Of a stretch of 32,367 bases of DNA, positions 7,004 to 15,602 are shown piece after piece. Both the position numbers and the translations under genes were made by a program. This DNA comes from Bacteroidales bacterium (GTDB lineage Bacteria > Bacteroidota > Bacteroidia > Bacteroidales > UBA7960), in contig PWRF01000308.1 of the NCBI GenBank assembly GCA_003556325.1, positions 1 through 32,367 of the forward strand. The letters run 5' to 3'. The notes below the pieces were generated by a model. That model did not search any database and was not told the DNA's origin. It saw only the letters and a program-made list of their open reading frames with translations. The stretch's first letter is position 1. Every line of letters begins with the position of its first letter.

Positions 7004-8434
7004 ATGATCTCAAAAAACCAAATAAAAAAGAGTACTGTTACTTTTCTTTTTTTCTCTTCCTGTCTTCTTTTGTTCTCTCATGCCCTGGCGAACGGCGGAC
7101 ATCGCATCGAAATCCGGTTTGAAGGCCTCCGGGAAGGTGAAACTTATCTTGCATACCATTTTGGCAACAGGCAGTACATGCAAGACACCGCAAAGATCGG
7201 GGCTAATGGTGTGGCTGTCTTTGAAGGCGGTGAACGACTGAATCCCGGCCTGTACCTGGTAGTCCTTGAGGACGATACCAATTTCGAAGTTATTATAGAT
7301 CGCAACCAGCATTTTGGCATATCCGCCCACCCGGAAGATATCATGGGCACTCTTGAGTTTACTGACTCGCCCGATAACGAAGCTTTTTATGAATACCTCA
7401 GCTTTCTGACACAGATAAACCAGCAACGGCAACCCCTGGAACAGGAGCTCAGGGATCCCTCAGTGAGCCCGGCCCGGGAAACAGAGATCAGACAGAAAAT
7501 TGAAGACATCAACAATGAGATCATTCAACAACAGGATGACATCATTGCCAACGATCCTGAAGGGTTGCTGGCCGTGATACTCAAAGCACAGCGCGATCCG
7601 GAAATGCCTGAACCCATCCTGTTCCCCGATGGGCAACAGGATATAGACGCCATGTACCAGGTCTATAAAAGCCAGTTTTTTGAAAACATCGACTTCTCCG
7701 ATGAAAGACTCATTTACACTCCTGTTTATCACAGCCGCCTCAGGACATATTTCAATAATGTGATCGTACAGCACCCCGACAGCGTTATTCAGGAAGCCGG
7801 CCGAATAATTGACAAAGCCCGGGAGAACAGTGAGTTGTTCAGGTATACGATATGGTTTATAACCAATAACGCTGAGTCGTCGCAGATCATGGGCATGGAC
7901 AAAGTATTCGTCTATATGATAGAAAACTACTACCTTACGGATGAGGTGGACTGGATATCCGAGGAGCGAAGAAACCAAATGAGAGCGCGCGCAGAAGCCC
8001 TAAAACCACTGCTTCTTGGCGAAACAGCACCCGATCTGCAGCTGGAGAATGTAGAAAGAGAAAAGGTAGTGTTGCACGACATAGAGGCCAGCTACCTGAT
8101 TCTCTATTTCTGGGACTCAGAATGCCCCCATTGCCTGCGTGCAGCTCCTGCCCTGAAAAGCACCTGGGAAGAACTTAGGGATGAGGGCGTAAAAATTATT
8201 GCAATCAATACTGAGCAAAACAGGCAAAACTGGAAAAAAGCCATCGAAGAATACCCGGAACAATGGATTCATCTGCATGACACTGACAACAAAGCACGGA
8301 TATTGGACACCTACCAGATTTTTGCGATCCCCCAGGTATATATTCTTGATAAAGACAAAAGGATACTGGCAAAAGATATTGGTGTCGAGCACATTGCTTC
8401 TTTTGTGAGACAAGACATGCGCCAGCGGCAATAG
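7004..8434 (+). CDS. Secreted DUF4369-thioredoxin (TlpA/ResA-like) protein, CPHC motif
   Basis: A 476-residue exported protein. A signal peptide with the hydrophobic core TVTFLFFSSCLLLFSHALA occupies residues 1-27. An N-terminal DUF4369-like beta domain (about 28-130) is followed by a helical linker region (about 130-340) and a C-terminal thioredoxin fold (about 345-476). The redox motif is CPHC, with Cys374 and Cys377, the same dipeptide as in DsbA, and the cis-proline is Pro443 in AIPQVYIL. It is expected to act on disulfides in the periplasm. The CPHC pair may indicate a more oxidising role than the CAPC and CRPC paralogues in this window, but that is inference. The gene begins 16 bases after DUF5063 and probably shares its transcript. 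The start at 7004 is chosen because it opens directly onto the signal peptide. Confidence 0.9.
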   Translation: MISKNQIKKSTVTFLFFSSCLLLFSHALANGGHRIEIRFEGLREGETYLAYHFGNRQYMQDTAKIGANGVAVFEGGERLNPGLYLVVLEDDTNFEVIIDRNQHFGISAHPEDIMGTLEFTDSPDNEAFYEYLSFLTQINQQRQPLEQELRDPSVSPARETEIRQKIEDINNEIIQQQDDIIANDPEGLLAVILKAQRDPEMPEPILFPDGQQDIDAMYQVYKSQFFENIDFSDERLIYTPVYHSRLRTYFNNVIVQHPDSVIQEAGRIIDKARENSELFRYTIWFITNNAESSQIMGMDKVFVYMIENYYLTDEVDWISEERRNQMRARAEALKPLLLGETAPDLQLENVEREKVVLHDIEASYLILYFWDSECPHCLRAAPALKSTWEELRDEGVKIIAINTEQNRQNWKKAIEEYPEQWIHLHDTDNKARILDTYQIFAIPQVYILDKDKRILAKDIGVEHIASFVRQDMRQRQ

Positions 8435-8480
8435 ATCTCAGACAGTCTGATGCCTTTTTACCCGTAATGTTTTTATCAGC

Positions 8481-9638
8481 TTAACTCCCGGATTCAGAAA
8501 GAGATGGTATTTCAATGGTAAAAATGGTTCCTTTACCCTTTTCCGAAACAAAGGAAACACTTCCGTTAAGGTATTTCTCAGTGAGGATTTTTATGCTATA
8601 GGTGCCCCATCCCCTGCCCCTGCCTTTGGTGGAAAAGGATTTCTGAAACAGTTTGAGCTGATCGTTCTGGGGAATGACCTGTGGATTTTCCACCGATATT
8701 CTCGCCACTTCTTCATTTTTATCGTAATGAGCGTAAATCCTGACCACATCATCCTGGTTGCTGGCTTCGAGGGCATTTTTGATCATATTCATCAGCACCC
8801 TCCTGAGCAAGGTCCTTTCGGTAACAATATTCGCCACCGAAACGTCCATTTCCACCTGCCTGAATTTGTACCTGTGCATACTCTGAAGGCTCCTGACCAC
8901 TTCTGCAATAATGTCAGAAATGTCAAGTAACGAATAATCAGGCTTTAAAAGCTGACTTTCAGCGTTACTTATCAACCGGTAGGACTGCACTTCGTCGGTA
9001 ATGTTTCCAGAAACTTCATTCAGCATATCCTTCACCTGTTCGCGGGGAAGTTCTTCGAAAGTCTCGGAAAGCCCTCTCAAAATTGCAGCAGTGTTAAGAA
9101 TGTCGTGCAAAAATATGCTTTCAAGCATCTGCCTTCTCTTTTTTTCGCTGATATTTTCAAGCGTACAGAAAATATATGTCTCCCCTTCAAAAGCAAAGGG
9201 CCTGGTAGAGACACTCAATGTTAAGGAAGACCCGTTTGTAAGGGCTATGTTGCACTCATCCTGTCCTTCTGAACCTCTTTGGCTTGCCGTAATGGCTGCA
9301 TTAAAGCCGCAAACCCTGCAAAACTCAGAAGAACTGCATCCCAGTTCACCCCTCGGAGCATTGACACACCCGAGACATTCCCCGGGCCTTTGGCCCACCC
9401 CGGTAGTATTTTCATAATCATACTGCGATACAGGATGCCTGTTAAGGTAAACCACCTGCCTTTGCTCATTTAGGATCATGATGATATTGGGAGCGCTTTG
9501 CAGCAATTTCTCAAAAACCCCACTCTTCAGGATTTTTTTCGCCTGGGATTCCAGAACCGGAGGAGATACTTTCTGTGTCGGGTCAAACATATGGTTAAGA
9601 GGATTTTTAGAGCGAAAATACAAAAATCTTTCCATCAT
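8481..9638 (-). CDS. Orphan PAS sensor histidine kinase with a five-cysteine cluster
   Basis: A 385-residue soluble sensor kinase with no membrane segment. A PAS-like domain (about residues 38-165) carries C-x2-C-x9-C-x5-C-x2-C (Cys88, 91, 101, 107, 110) in the contexts GECLGC and FCRVCG. The dimerisation helix holds the phosphoacceptor in SIFLHDILN (His178). The ATPase domain has the N box at about 282-290 (LMNMIKNAL) and the G2-type loop GRGRGWGTYSIK, but the usual DxGxG G1 box is not recognisable, the equivalent strand reading VENPQV. I recall this PAS-cysteine-kinase arrangement in other anaerobic bacteria, with a redox or metal sensing role suspected but not established. No response regulator adjoins it. 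A later start at Met17 (9590) is possible. It is divergent from DUF4301. Confidence 0.88.
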   Translation of the reverse strand: MMERFLYFRSKNPLNHMFDPTQKVSPPVLESQAKKILKSGVFEKLLQSAPNIIMILNEQRQVVYLNRHPVSQYDYENTTGVGQRPGECLGCVNAPRGELGCSSSEFCRVCGFNAAITASQRGSEGQDECNIALTNGSSLTLSVSTRPFAFEGETYIFCTLENISEKKRRQMLESIFLHDILNTAAILRGLSETFEELPREQVKDMLNEVSGNITDEVQSYRLISNAESQLLKPDYSLLDISDIIAEVVRSLQSMHRYKFRQVEMDVSVANIVTERTLLRRVLMNMIKNALEASNQDDVVRIYAHYDKNEEVARISVENPQVIPQNDQLKLFQKSFSTKGRGRGWGTYSIKILTEKYLNGSVSFVSEKGKGTIFTIEIPSLSESGS

Positions 9639-9684
9639 AGACTCGTCGAAAAGACCATGCGTTCCGTTTTTGCAAATTATTTAA

Positions 9685-9692
9685 TACATTTG
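9685..9692 (+). promoter_or_regulatory. -7 promoter element for the DUF4301 gene
   Basis: TACATTTG matches TAnnTTTG exactly, 31 bases before the ATG at 9724. The nearest TTTG (9669-9672) is too close to serve as a normal -33 element. Confidence 0.4.
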
Positions 9693-9723
9693 TTAAAGCT
9701 GACCCTTAAAATTGCCGGATACT

Positions 9724-11259
9724 ATGTTAAACGAACAGGATGTTAAACAACTGCAAAGCAAAGGCATCACAAAAGAAGCCTTTCTGGAACAAATCAACCA
9801 CTTTAAAAAGGGTTTTCCATCCTTGAAGCTGGTAAAGCCGGCTACGGTTGGTGACGGTATCCGCAGAATTGAAGAAAACGCACTGGACGGGTATGTGGAT
9901 CTGTTTGAAAAGGAAAGCAGTAACTATAAGCTTCTTAAGTTTGTGCCCGCCAGCGGGGCTGCTTCCAGAATGTTTAAGGATGTTTTTGCCTGGCGCGATC
10001 TCCTTATCGCCGGTGTAGACCCTAAGGACCTGCTGCAATCAAAACCTGAGGCCAGGCAGTTTTTTGAAAGAATACATAAATTCGCCTTCTGGCAAGACCT
10101 GCAGATCGTCATGGATAAAGATGACCTGGATGCTGATCATTTGCTGCAATCCGAAAATTATCTGCCCCTGCTCGAGTATTTGCTGTTTGATCCCGGACTT
10201 GATTATGCAGCACGCCCCAAAGCCCTTATTGCTTTCCACAAATACAACTCCTCCAGCCGTACATCCATGGAAGAACACCTGGCAGAGGGGGCTGAATACG
10301 GCACAGACAATAAAGGAAATGTAAAAATCCATTTTACACTGTCACCGGAACATATTCAAGCCTTTAAGGAAAAGCTCGAAAAAGTTAAAGATAAATACGA
10401 ACATCAGTTTGGTGTTTCATACGAAATTCATTGGTCGGTGCAGAAACCAGCTACTGACACCATCGCCGTTACCCCGGATAATCTGCCTTTCCGGGAAGAG
10501 GACGGCAGCTTGCTATTCCGGCCGGGAGGGCACGGCGCACTTATCGAGAACCTCAATGACCTCGACGATGATATAATTTTTATCAAGAACATTGACAACG
10601 TAGTTCCGGACAGACTCAAAAACAACACAGTCTATTATAAAAAGCTTCTCGGAGGTATGCTCATAGGACTAAAAAAAGAGCTTTCGTATTGGATGGATCA
10701 GCTGGAAAAGGGCACCTTGAATGCAGATCAGTATCTTCAGGCTGTGGATTTTGCGGTTAACGGTCTGAACATTGATCCCGGGGTTTTCCCGGAAGACAAT
10801 CAGCATGGATCAGAGGCGCTGCAGCACTATATGGACCGTCCATTGCGCGTTTGCGGAATGGTGCAAAACCAGGGTGAACCCGGCGGCGGACCCTTCTGGG
10901 TCGCCGACCCCCGGCAAGGAACCCGCTCACTCCAGATCGCAGAAAAGTCACAAATCGACACAGATGACCCCAAACAGGCAGATCTGCTGAAGCAGTCGAC
11001 ACACTTTAACCCCGTTGACATCGTATGTTCGTTTAAAAACCATAAAGGCAAAAAATACCACCTGCCCGACTTTGTCGATACCGAAACAGGATTTATCAGT
11101 CATAAATCAAAGGATGGGAAAGAATTGAAGGCCCTGGAAAGACCAGGCCTTTGGAATGGAGCAATGGCCAACTGGAACACCGTTTTCGTGGAAGTCCCGC
11201 TGATCACGTTTAACCCCGTGAAAACGATCAATGATCTTCTGCGTGAGGAGCACCAGTAA
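9724..11259 (+). CDS. DUF4301 family protein
   Basis: A 511-residue cytoplasmic protein that I recognise as DUF4301 from the signature KFVPASGAASRMFKDVF at about residues 77-93, with RPGGHGALIENLNDLDDDIIFIKNIDNVVPD in the middle of the chain. The family has no established function. The GAASRM loop, a GGHGALIENL loop and an aspartate-containing strand resemble nucleotide-sugar pyrophosphorylases and other nucleotidyltransferases, so sugar-nucleotide chemistry is a reasonable hypothesis, not a demonstration. I took the ATG at 9724 rather than the TTG at 9712 because of the promoter spacing. The 3' end overlaps the convergent lpxH gene by 32 bases. Confidence 0.87.
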   Translation: MLNEQDVKQLQSKGITKEAFLEQINHFKKGFPSLKLVKPATVGDGIRRIEENALDGYVDLFEKESSNYKLLKFVPASGAASRMFKDVFAWRDLLIAGVDPKDLLQSKPEARQFFERIHKFAFWQDLQIVMDKDDLDADHLLQSENYLPLLEYLLFDPGLDYAARPKALIAFHKYNSSSRTSMEEHLAEGAEYGTDNKGNVKIHFTLSPEHIQAFKEKLEKVKDKYEHQFGVSYEIHWSVQKPATDTIAVTPDNLPFREEDGSLLFRPGGHGALIENLNDLDDDIIFIKNIDNVVPDRLKNNTVYYKKLLGGMLIGLKKELSYWMDQLEKGTLNADQYLQAVDFAVNGLNIDPGVFPEDNQHGSEALQHYMDRPLRVCGMVQNQGEPGGGPFWVADPRQGTRSLQIAEKSQIDTDDPKQADLLKQSTHFNPVDIVCSFKNHKGKKYHLPDFVDTETGFISHKSKDGKELKALERPGLWNGAMANWNTVFVEVPLITFNPVKTINDLLREEHQ

Positions 11260-11995
11260 ATGACAACAGCTCCATCCGGCTGCCGTCAAAAACAGCATAG
11301 GAATAGTGATTGTACCAATCACCGGTATTAATGTACCTTACACCGGGAGCAATCTCTATGTTTACCGGCACATGGCGATGGCCGTATACAAAATAATCAA
11401 CATGCCGCTTTTTCAGCAGCTCTTTGCTGTATATAACAAGCCACTCTTTATCTTCTCCCAGGAACTGCTCATCCGAAGGCCTGTTGGCAAGCCTGCTTTT
11501 TCTGGAAAAATAATTTGCCAGGCGCATTCCTGTTGCAGGATGCAGAGCTGCAAACAAACGCTGACAAAAGCGACATGAAAAAACAGCCTTCAGAAACTTG
11601 TAGCCTCTATCTCCCGGGCCAAGTCCATCACCATGCGAGAGATGAAATCTCTTTCCCAGGATCACTGTATCCAGCGGTTCGTGATGCATAATAACCCCAA
11701 TCTCTTTCTCAAAGTAATCAAACGCCCACATGTCATGATTACCTGTGAAATAATGTATGCTGATGCTGGCATCCGACAGCTCTGCAAGTTTTCCAAGCAG
11801 CCGGACATATCCTTTGGGTACCACCCTCCTGTATTCAAACCAGAAATCAAATATATCACCCATAAGGTAGATGGCTGACGCATCCTTTTTAACCATATCA
11901 AGCCATGCAACCATTTTTTTTTCACGGGCAAGGCTCGAAAGATTATCCGGGATCCCCAAATGACTATCTGAAAGAAAATATACCTTTTCTGACAT
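11228..11995 (-). CDS. lpxH: UDP-2,3-diacylglucosamine diphosphatase LpxH
   Basis: This peripheral membrane metallophosphoesterase cleaves UDP-2,3-diacylglucosamine to lipid X and UMP in lipid A synthesis. The 255 residues hold all calcineurin-type motifs: DSH (Asp10, His12), GDIFD (Asp47, Asp50), GNHD (Asn86, His87), HGD (His121) and GHRH (His206, His208). These six to eight ligands would hold two Mn ions. The segment after HGDGLGPGDRGYKF is helical with Arg-rich patches, as in the LpxH cap that grips lipid. The start at 11995 is preferred over one at 12046 because the promoter -7 element lies at 12044-12051. Confidence 0.92.
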   Translation of the reverse strand: MSEKVYFLSDSHLGIPDNLSSLAREKKMVAWLDMVKKDASAIYLMGDIFDFWFEYRRVVPKGYVRLLGKLAELSDASISIHYFTGNHDMWAFDYFEKEIGVIMHHEPLDTVILGKRFHLSHGDGLGPGDRGYKFLKAVFSCRFCQRLFAALHPATGMRLANYFSRKSRLANRPSDEQFLGEDKEWLVIYSKELLKKRHVDYFVYGHRHVPVNIEIAPGVRYINTGDWYNHYSYAVFDGSRMELLSFTGAPHAEDH

Positions 11996-12043
11996 GATCT
12001 GCTTAATGGTTTTCTGGCTCTCTGAAAAAACAATAACAGCAAA

Positions 12044-12075
12044 CAAACCTACATCAAATTTCTCTCATCTGCAAC
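12044..12075 (-). promoter_or_regulatory. Promoter of lpxH
   Basis: On the minus strand TAGGTTTG (12051-12044) matches TAnnTTTG exactly, with GTTG, a three-of-four -33 match, at 12075-12072 after a 20-base spacer. The leader to the ATG would be about 42 bases. Confidence 0.5.
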
Positions 12076-12207
12076 AATAAGAACAAGAAACAAGGTCAAA
12101 AACGCTGATACGGTATATACCCATTTCGTAATATTATCTTATCTTTATGCACCCGAAACAGCTAAATCAGCGTCCCTCTGAAAAACGTTAACCAAAACAT
12201 ACTGAAA

Positions 12208-12795
12208 ATGAAGAACCTCATACAAAAGCTAGAAGGATTGAAGGGTGAAAAGATAGATCCTGCCCTGGTGAAAAACACACTTGCTGACATTGATTTTTCA
12301 GGGCTTGACTATCAGGATTTTTTAGCAGGCAAAGATCTTGCAGATTACAACCGTATTCAGGTCAGTGAGGATCCGTTCCAGATTTTTTTAATGACCTGGC
12401 CGCCGCAGTTTCTTCTTCCTATTCATCAGCACAAAAATTTCTGGGGCTATGTAATTCCTCTCGAAGGCATTGTCGCTGAGACCATTTACGGATACGCCCC
12501 CCGAAAGAAAAAAGTGTTTCTGCATCCAACTAAAACCTACAAAAAAGGAGAGATCATTTACGAGCCCTACAATGTGATCCACAAATTGCAAAACACCTCA
12601 CCCCTGGATGTTACCATAAGCATTCATATCTATTATCCTCCTTCCTTTAATTATAAAGGAACTATGATCTTTGATGCCCAAAACAGAAAACTGGCTGTGC
12701 TGAATGAAAAGGCCACCATGCTTAGCTGGGATCTGCCTGAAGATCATTATGAAAAAGTAATGGAGGAAGCTTACGACGTTGAAAAGCTCTGGTAA
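12208..12795 (+). CDS. Cysteine-dioxygenase-like thiol dioxygenase (cupin)
   Basis: A 195-residue cupin that aligns by motif to cysteine dioxygenase, which uses non-haem iron and oxygen to turn a thiol into a sulfinate. The iron ligands are His73, His75 (IHQHK) and His125 (VIHKL). Residues matching the substrate clamp of mammalian cysteine dioxygenase are Tyr47 and Arg49 (DYNRIQV, compare Tyr58 and Arg60) and the Ser-His-Tyr triad in ISIHIYYPP (Ser138, His140, Tyr142, compare 153/155/157). The position of the crosslinking Cys93 is Gly, as in many bacterial members. The substrate, cysteine or 3-mercaptopropionate, is undecided, although the Arg favours a carboxylate. The gene is monocistronic and convergent with a thioredoxin lipoprotein gene. 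Confidence 0.83.
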   Translation: MKNLIQKLEGLKGEKIDPALVKNTLADIDFSGLDYQDFLAGKDLADYNRIQVSEDPFQIFLMTWPPQFLLPIHQHKNFWGYVIPLEGIVAETIYGYAPRKKKVFLHPTKTYKKGEIIYEPYNVIHKLQNTSPLDVTISIHIYYPPSFNYKGTMIFDAQNRKLAVLNEKATMLSWDLPEDHYEKVMEEAYDVEKLW

Positions 12796-12837
12796 ACTCA
12801 CCGGACCGGGCTGTCAATAAAACATCCGGACCTTTAT

Positions 12838-14010
12838 CTACACCTCAAAGACTGCCGAGAGGATTTCCCTTAGCTTTTCCGGAGTGGGATTTTTTTCGAT
12901 AATTATTCCGTCAGGATCAAGCAACACAGAAAAAGGTATCTTTTCGACATTATAAAGAGCAACCACAGGAGAGTTCCATATCCTGAGATCACTAACCTGT
13001 ATCCAGTTGATCTCATCATCTTTTATACCCTGAAGCCATTGTTCACGGGTCCGGTCAAGAGAAATGCCATAAATTTCAAAGCCATGGTCGCGATATTCTT
13101 CATATATGTCACTTAGTTTAGAATTTGCTTCGCGACAGGGTGCACACCATGCTGCCCAGAAATCGACCAGCACATAATTTCCCCGCAAAGAAGAGAGCGC
13201 AACCATCTCCCCTTCCGGACATGGAAGGATAACCTCCGGGGCCTCTTTCCCGGGAGCAATGTTCTCGCTGGCCAGTCTTCGCCTCGCTTCGTTCCGGCGA
13301 TGAAGGTTCACCCGGCGGCTTAGATCCAGGACGTGCTTGTTGGTTGGATAGACTCTGGCAAGAGACTGGCTAAGGAGCTCATAATACTCAAAATGCTCGC
13401 TTTCGGTTAACAGCAATCGATTCCCAAAATACTGGTAAAGCGCAATAATCGAAGCGAGGGACCGCGGATTGCTGCGAATGAATTTTTTGACGTATTCCTG
13501 CTGCGCCGAAAAAATTTCCCTGTAGGATTCCTTCAGCTCCTCCCTCACCTGCATAAAGTCATCCTGGTATTGACTCTCCCGGAATACCTTTGCCAGCGAG
13601 TCAACAAGTTCGTGTTGATCCCTTAGGTGCCTGTTCAACTCCGATAACAGAACAGACCCTGGTGACCCTTCAATGCGGTAACTTTCGGATAAGGTATTCG
13701 CGTCTCCTTTAATGTGTATCTCTTCACCGGGTTCAACAACAAGGGTAATGTTTTCATTTTCATCCACACGTAAAACATAGAAACCGGCTTCGTTTGCCGG
13801 TTGTCGGTGAGAGAAAAACCCGGCCGAATCCGTGGTGAATGTATGCAGGGGGATCAAATCGTTTGTGGTAAGTTCCTCTAAAAACAGATTGATCTCCCTG
13901 GCATTTTCCAGATGCCCTTTTACAATAAAGTAGCCTGTTTCACCGGTATTATTACCCGATTGACAGGCCAAAAGCATAAAAGACAAGGCAAGTAACAGTA
14001 TCCGTTTCAT
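12838..14010 (-). CDS. DUF4369-thioredoxin lipoprotein (TlpA-like), CAPC motif
   Basis: A 390-residue envelope lipoprotein. MKRILLLALSFMLLACQSG is a lipoprotein signal with the acylated Cys16. A DUF4369-like beta domain (about 25-120) leads into a helical middle and a C-terminal thioredoxin fold (about 250-390) with FWAAWCAPC, the redox pair being Cys289 and Cys292. The cis-proline is in KIPFSVLLD. It should reduce or exchange disulfides in the periplasm, anchored to a membrane. The start at 14010 is set by the lipobox; a start five codons earlier is less likely. It occupies the position after mreD where other Bacteroidota carry cell-elongation genes, but it has its own -7 element, so it need not be co-transcribed with mreD. 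Confidence 0.9.
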   Translation of the reverse strand: MKRILLLALSFMLLACQSGNNTGETGYFIVKGHLENAREINLFLEELTTNDLIPLHTFTTDSAGFFSHRQPANEAGFYVLRVDENENITLVVEPGEEIHIKGDANTLSESYRIEGSPGSVLLSELNRHLRDQHELVDSLAKVFRESQYQDDFMQVREELKESYREIFSAQQEYVKKFIRSNPRSLASIIALYQYFGNRLLLTESEHFEYYELLSQSLARVYPTNKHVLDLSRRVNLHRRNEARRRLASENIAPGKEAPEVILPCPEGEMVALSSLRGNYVLVDFWAAWCAPCREANSKLSDIYEEYRDHGFEIYGISLDRTREQWLQGIKDDEINWIQVSDLRIWNSPVVALYNVEKIPFSVLLDPDGIIIEKNPTPEKLREILSAVFEV

Positions 14011-14040
14011 TATATTCGGCAACAAACTTTAGTTCCATCT

Positions 14041-14048
14041 CAAAGATA
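14041..14048 (-). promoter_or_regulatory. -7 promoter element for the thioredoxin lipoprotein gene
   Basis: The minus strand reads TATCTTTG, an exact TAnnTTTG, about 31 bases before the ATG at 14010. It lies in the 95-base gap after mreD and has no clear -33 partner. Confidence 0.4.
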
Positions 14049-14105
14049 GAAACAAATACCGCTGCTGTCCAGATGTTTAAGATTTTTTAACCTGCTCGGC
14101 TTAAA

Positions 14106-14624
14106 TCAACGACTTTGAGAACCAGCACGCTTTTCCAGAAGAGCAAATCCTATGATCACAAAGATGAAGGTGATTATGGCAGACTGAAAAATCCGGGAAA
14201 GGGTTTGTGCTATTTCGGTAAATCTGAATATTTCCAGGAAAAACAGCATGCTGTGATGGAGGATAATAATAATTCCGGAATATATGGATAAAGACAAACC
14301 ACCTATTGACCCGAAAGAAGGATCCGTTTCTGAATCTTGTTTTGACCCTGCGGTAACCAGTCTTAAAACAGCAGGCCGGCAAAAAGCAGCAAACAATGTT
14401 GAAGCTGTATGTATGGCCAGGGAATCAGTAAACAGGTCCATTACAAGGCCTGTGAAAAATGCAGTGAGCAGTAAGGCATATCCGGGGATCCTGGCTGGAA
14501 GAATGAGAATAAAGAGGATGTATATCTGGGGATTGATATACCCGCGAAAATGTATATGATTCAATATGAATACCTGAACCAGCAGCAATAAGAGAAACAG
14601 GAAAATCAGTTTCAGCAGATTCAT
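14106..14624 (-). CDS. mreD: Rod shape-determining protein MreD
   Basis: A 172-residue inner-membrane protein of the elongasome, with about five hydrophobic segments. Opening MNLLKLIFLFLLLLLVQVFI and the segment HFRGYINPQIYILFILILPARIPGY are characteristic of Bacteroidota MreD. I placed the start at 14624 because family members begin just before the first membrane helix. The open frame reaches back to 14699, which would add 25 non-hydrophobic residues and close the gap to mreC. MreD links MreC and MreB to cell-wall synthesis. No penicillin-binding protein 2 or rodA gene follows. Confidence 0.88.
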   Translation of the reverse strand: MNLLKLIFLFLLLLLVQVFILNHIHFRGYINPQIYILFILILPARIPGYALLLTAFFTGLVMDLFTDSLAIHTASTLFAAFCRPAVLRLVTAGSKQDSETDPSFGSIGGLSLSIYSGIIIILHHSMLFFLEIFRFTEIAQTLSRIFQSAIITFIFVIIGFALLEKRAGSQSR

Positions 14625-14725
14625 TTGAGTTTTTTTTAATGCATCTATAGCCTCTTTAAGAAAAACAGGACCCCAGGGCCGGCAGTCTGATGAAAACAAG
14701 GGTTACCTAATCATTATTTTACAAT

Positions 14726-15559
14726 TCAGATGTCAGGGGAAGCATGGTTTTCAAGTTCTTCCTGTTCTTCCTGCATAAGATTCTTTACAATGTAAACGTG
14801 GGCCAGGTTATTAAAGTCGAGATGCAGTTTAACTTTTGCTGTATAAAACGTCTCACCCCGTCTGATTTTCCAATCTATGATCTCGCCCACAGGGATGTTT
14901 TCCGGAAAAATCGTAGAAAATCCACTTGTAACAACCGTATCGCCTTCTTCCAGCTCAACGTGCGGGGGTATGTACGCCATTTCCACAATGCGGTAGTTTT
15001 CGCCATTCCACTGAAGACTGCCAATATGCCCGTTTTTTTCAATTTTGACGCTGACCATTGTTTCGCTATGCAGCAGTGAGTTCACCAAACTAAAATTCGA
15101 AGAAACAGCCTTTACCACGCCAACCACACCGTAAGGGGTAATGACCCCCATATCCGGAAGAACTCCGTGGTCACGCCCTTTATTCAGGGTAATATGATTG
15201 TTCCGGCGCGTAACGGAGTTCTGAATGATGTCGGCATGTGTGTATGTATATCTCCTTTGCGACAGGCTGTCATAATAAATCCGTGTCGTATCTTCTGCAA
15301 CAACGAAATTTTCTTCAAGCCGATCCAGGAGTTTTGCATTCTCTTCAAGAAGTCTCTGATTCACATGCCGGAGATGAAAGTAGGATGCTAAATTTGCCCT
15401 GACCTGGAACAACGTTGCAGAGAAGGTATTCGCGGAATGCCATATAAATGCCTGTTTGTAGTGCTGGCGCGACGCATTTAACACCATGGCCAGCGTGAAA
15501 AGCAGCACAAAAAGTAGGAAAAAGTGGTACCTGTATATGAATTGCAACAGGTTGCGCAT
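14726..15559 (-). CDS. mreC: Rod shape-determining protein MreC
   Basis: A 277-residue bitopic inner-membrane protein with a large periplasmic part, scaffolding the elongation peptidoglycan machinery. One membrane helix spans about residues 10-30 (YHFFLLFVLLFTLAMVL). A predicted coiled coil lies at about 60-90 (HVNQRLLEENAKLLDRLEE), and the periplasmic beta-rich part includes NKGRDHGVLPDMGVITPYGVVG, the most recognisable MreC block. The chain ends in a short acidic tail (MQEEQEELENH). The gene starts 43 bases after the mreB stop and is followed by mreD. Confidence 0.93.
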   Translation of the reverse strand: MRNLLQFIYRYHFFLLFVLLFTLAMVLNASRQHYKQAFIWHSANTFSATLFQVRANLASYFHLRHVNQRLLEENAKLLDRLEENFVVAEDTTRIYYDSLSQRRYTYTHADIIQNSVTRRNNHITLNKGRDHGVLPDMGVITPYGVVGVVKAVSSNFSLVNSLLHSETMVSVKIEKNGHIGSLQWNGENYRIVEMAYIPPHVELEEGDTVVTSGFSTIFPENIPVGEIIDWKIRRGETFYTAKVKLHLDFNNLAHVYIVKNLMQEEQEELENHASPDI

Positions 15560-15602
15560 AGCTTTTAAGCAATTTTGAATATATACCTGCAGTTATCCCT
15601 GC

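Noticed and set aside
8441-8453. TCAGAC-A-GTCTGA palindrome between the convergent thioredoxin and kinase genes, as a terminator
   Set aside because: The one-base loop leaves too short a stem; the following T run (about 8456-8460) is suggestive but not enough.
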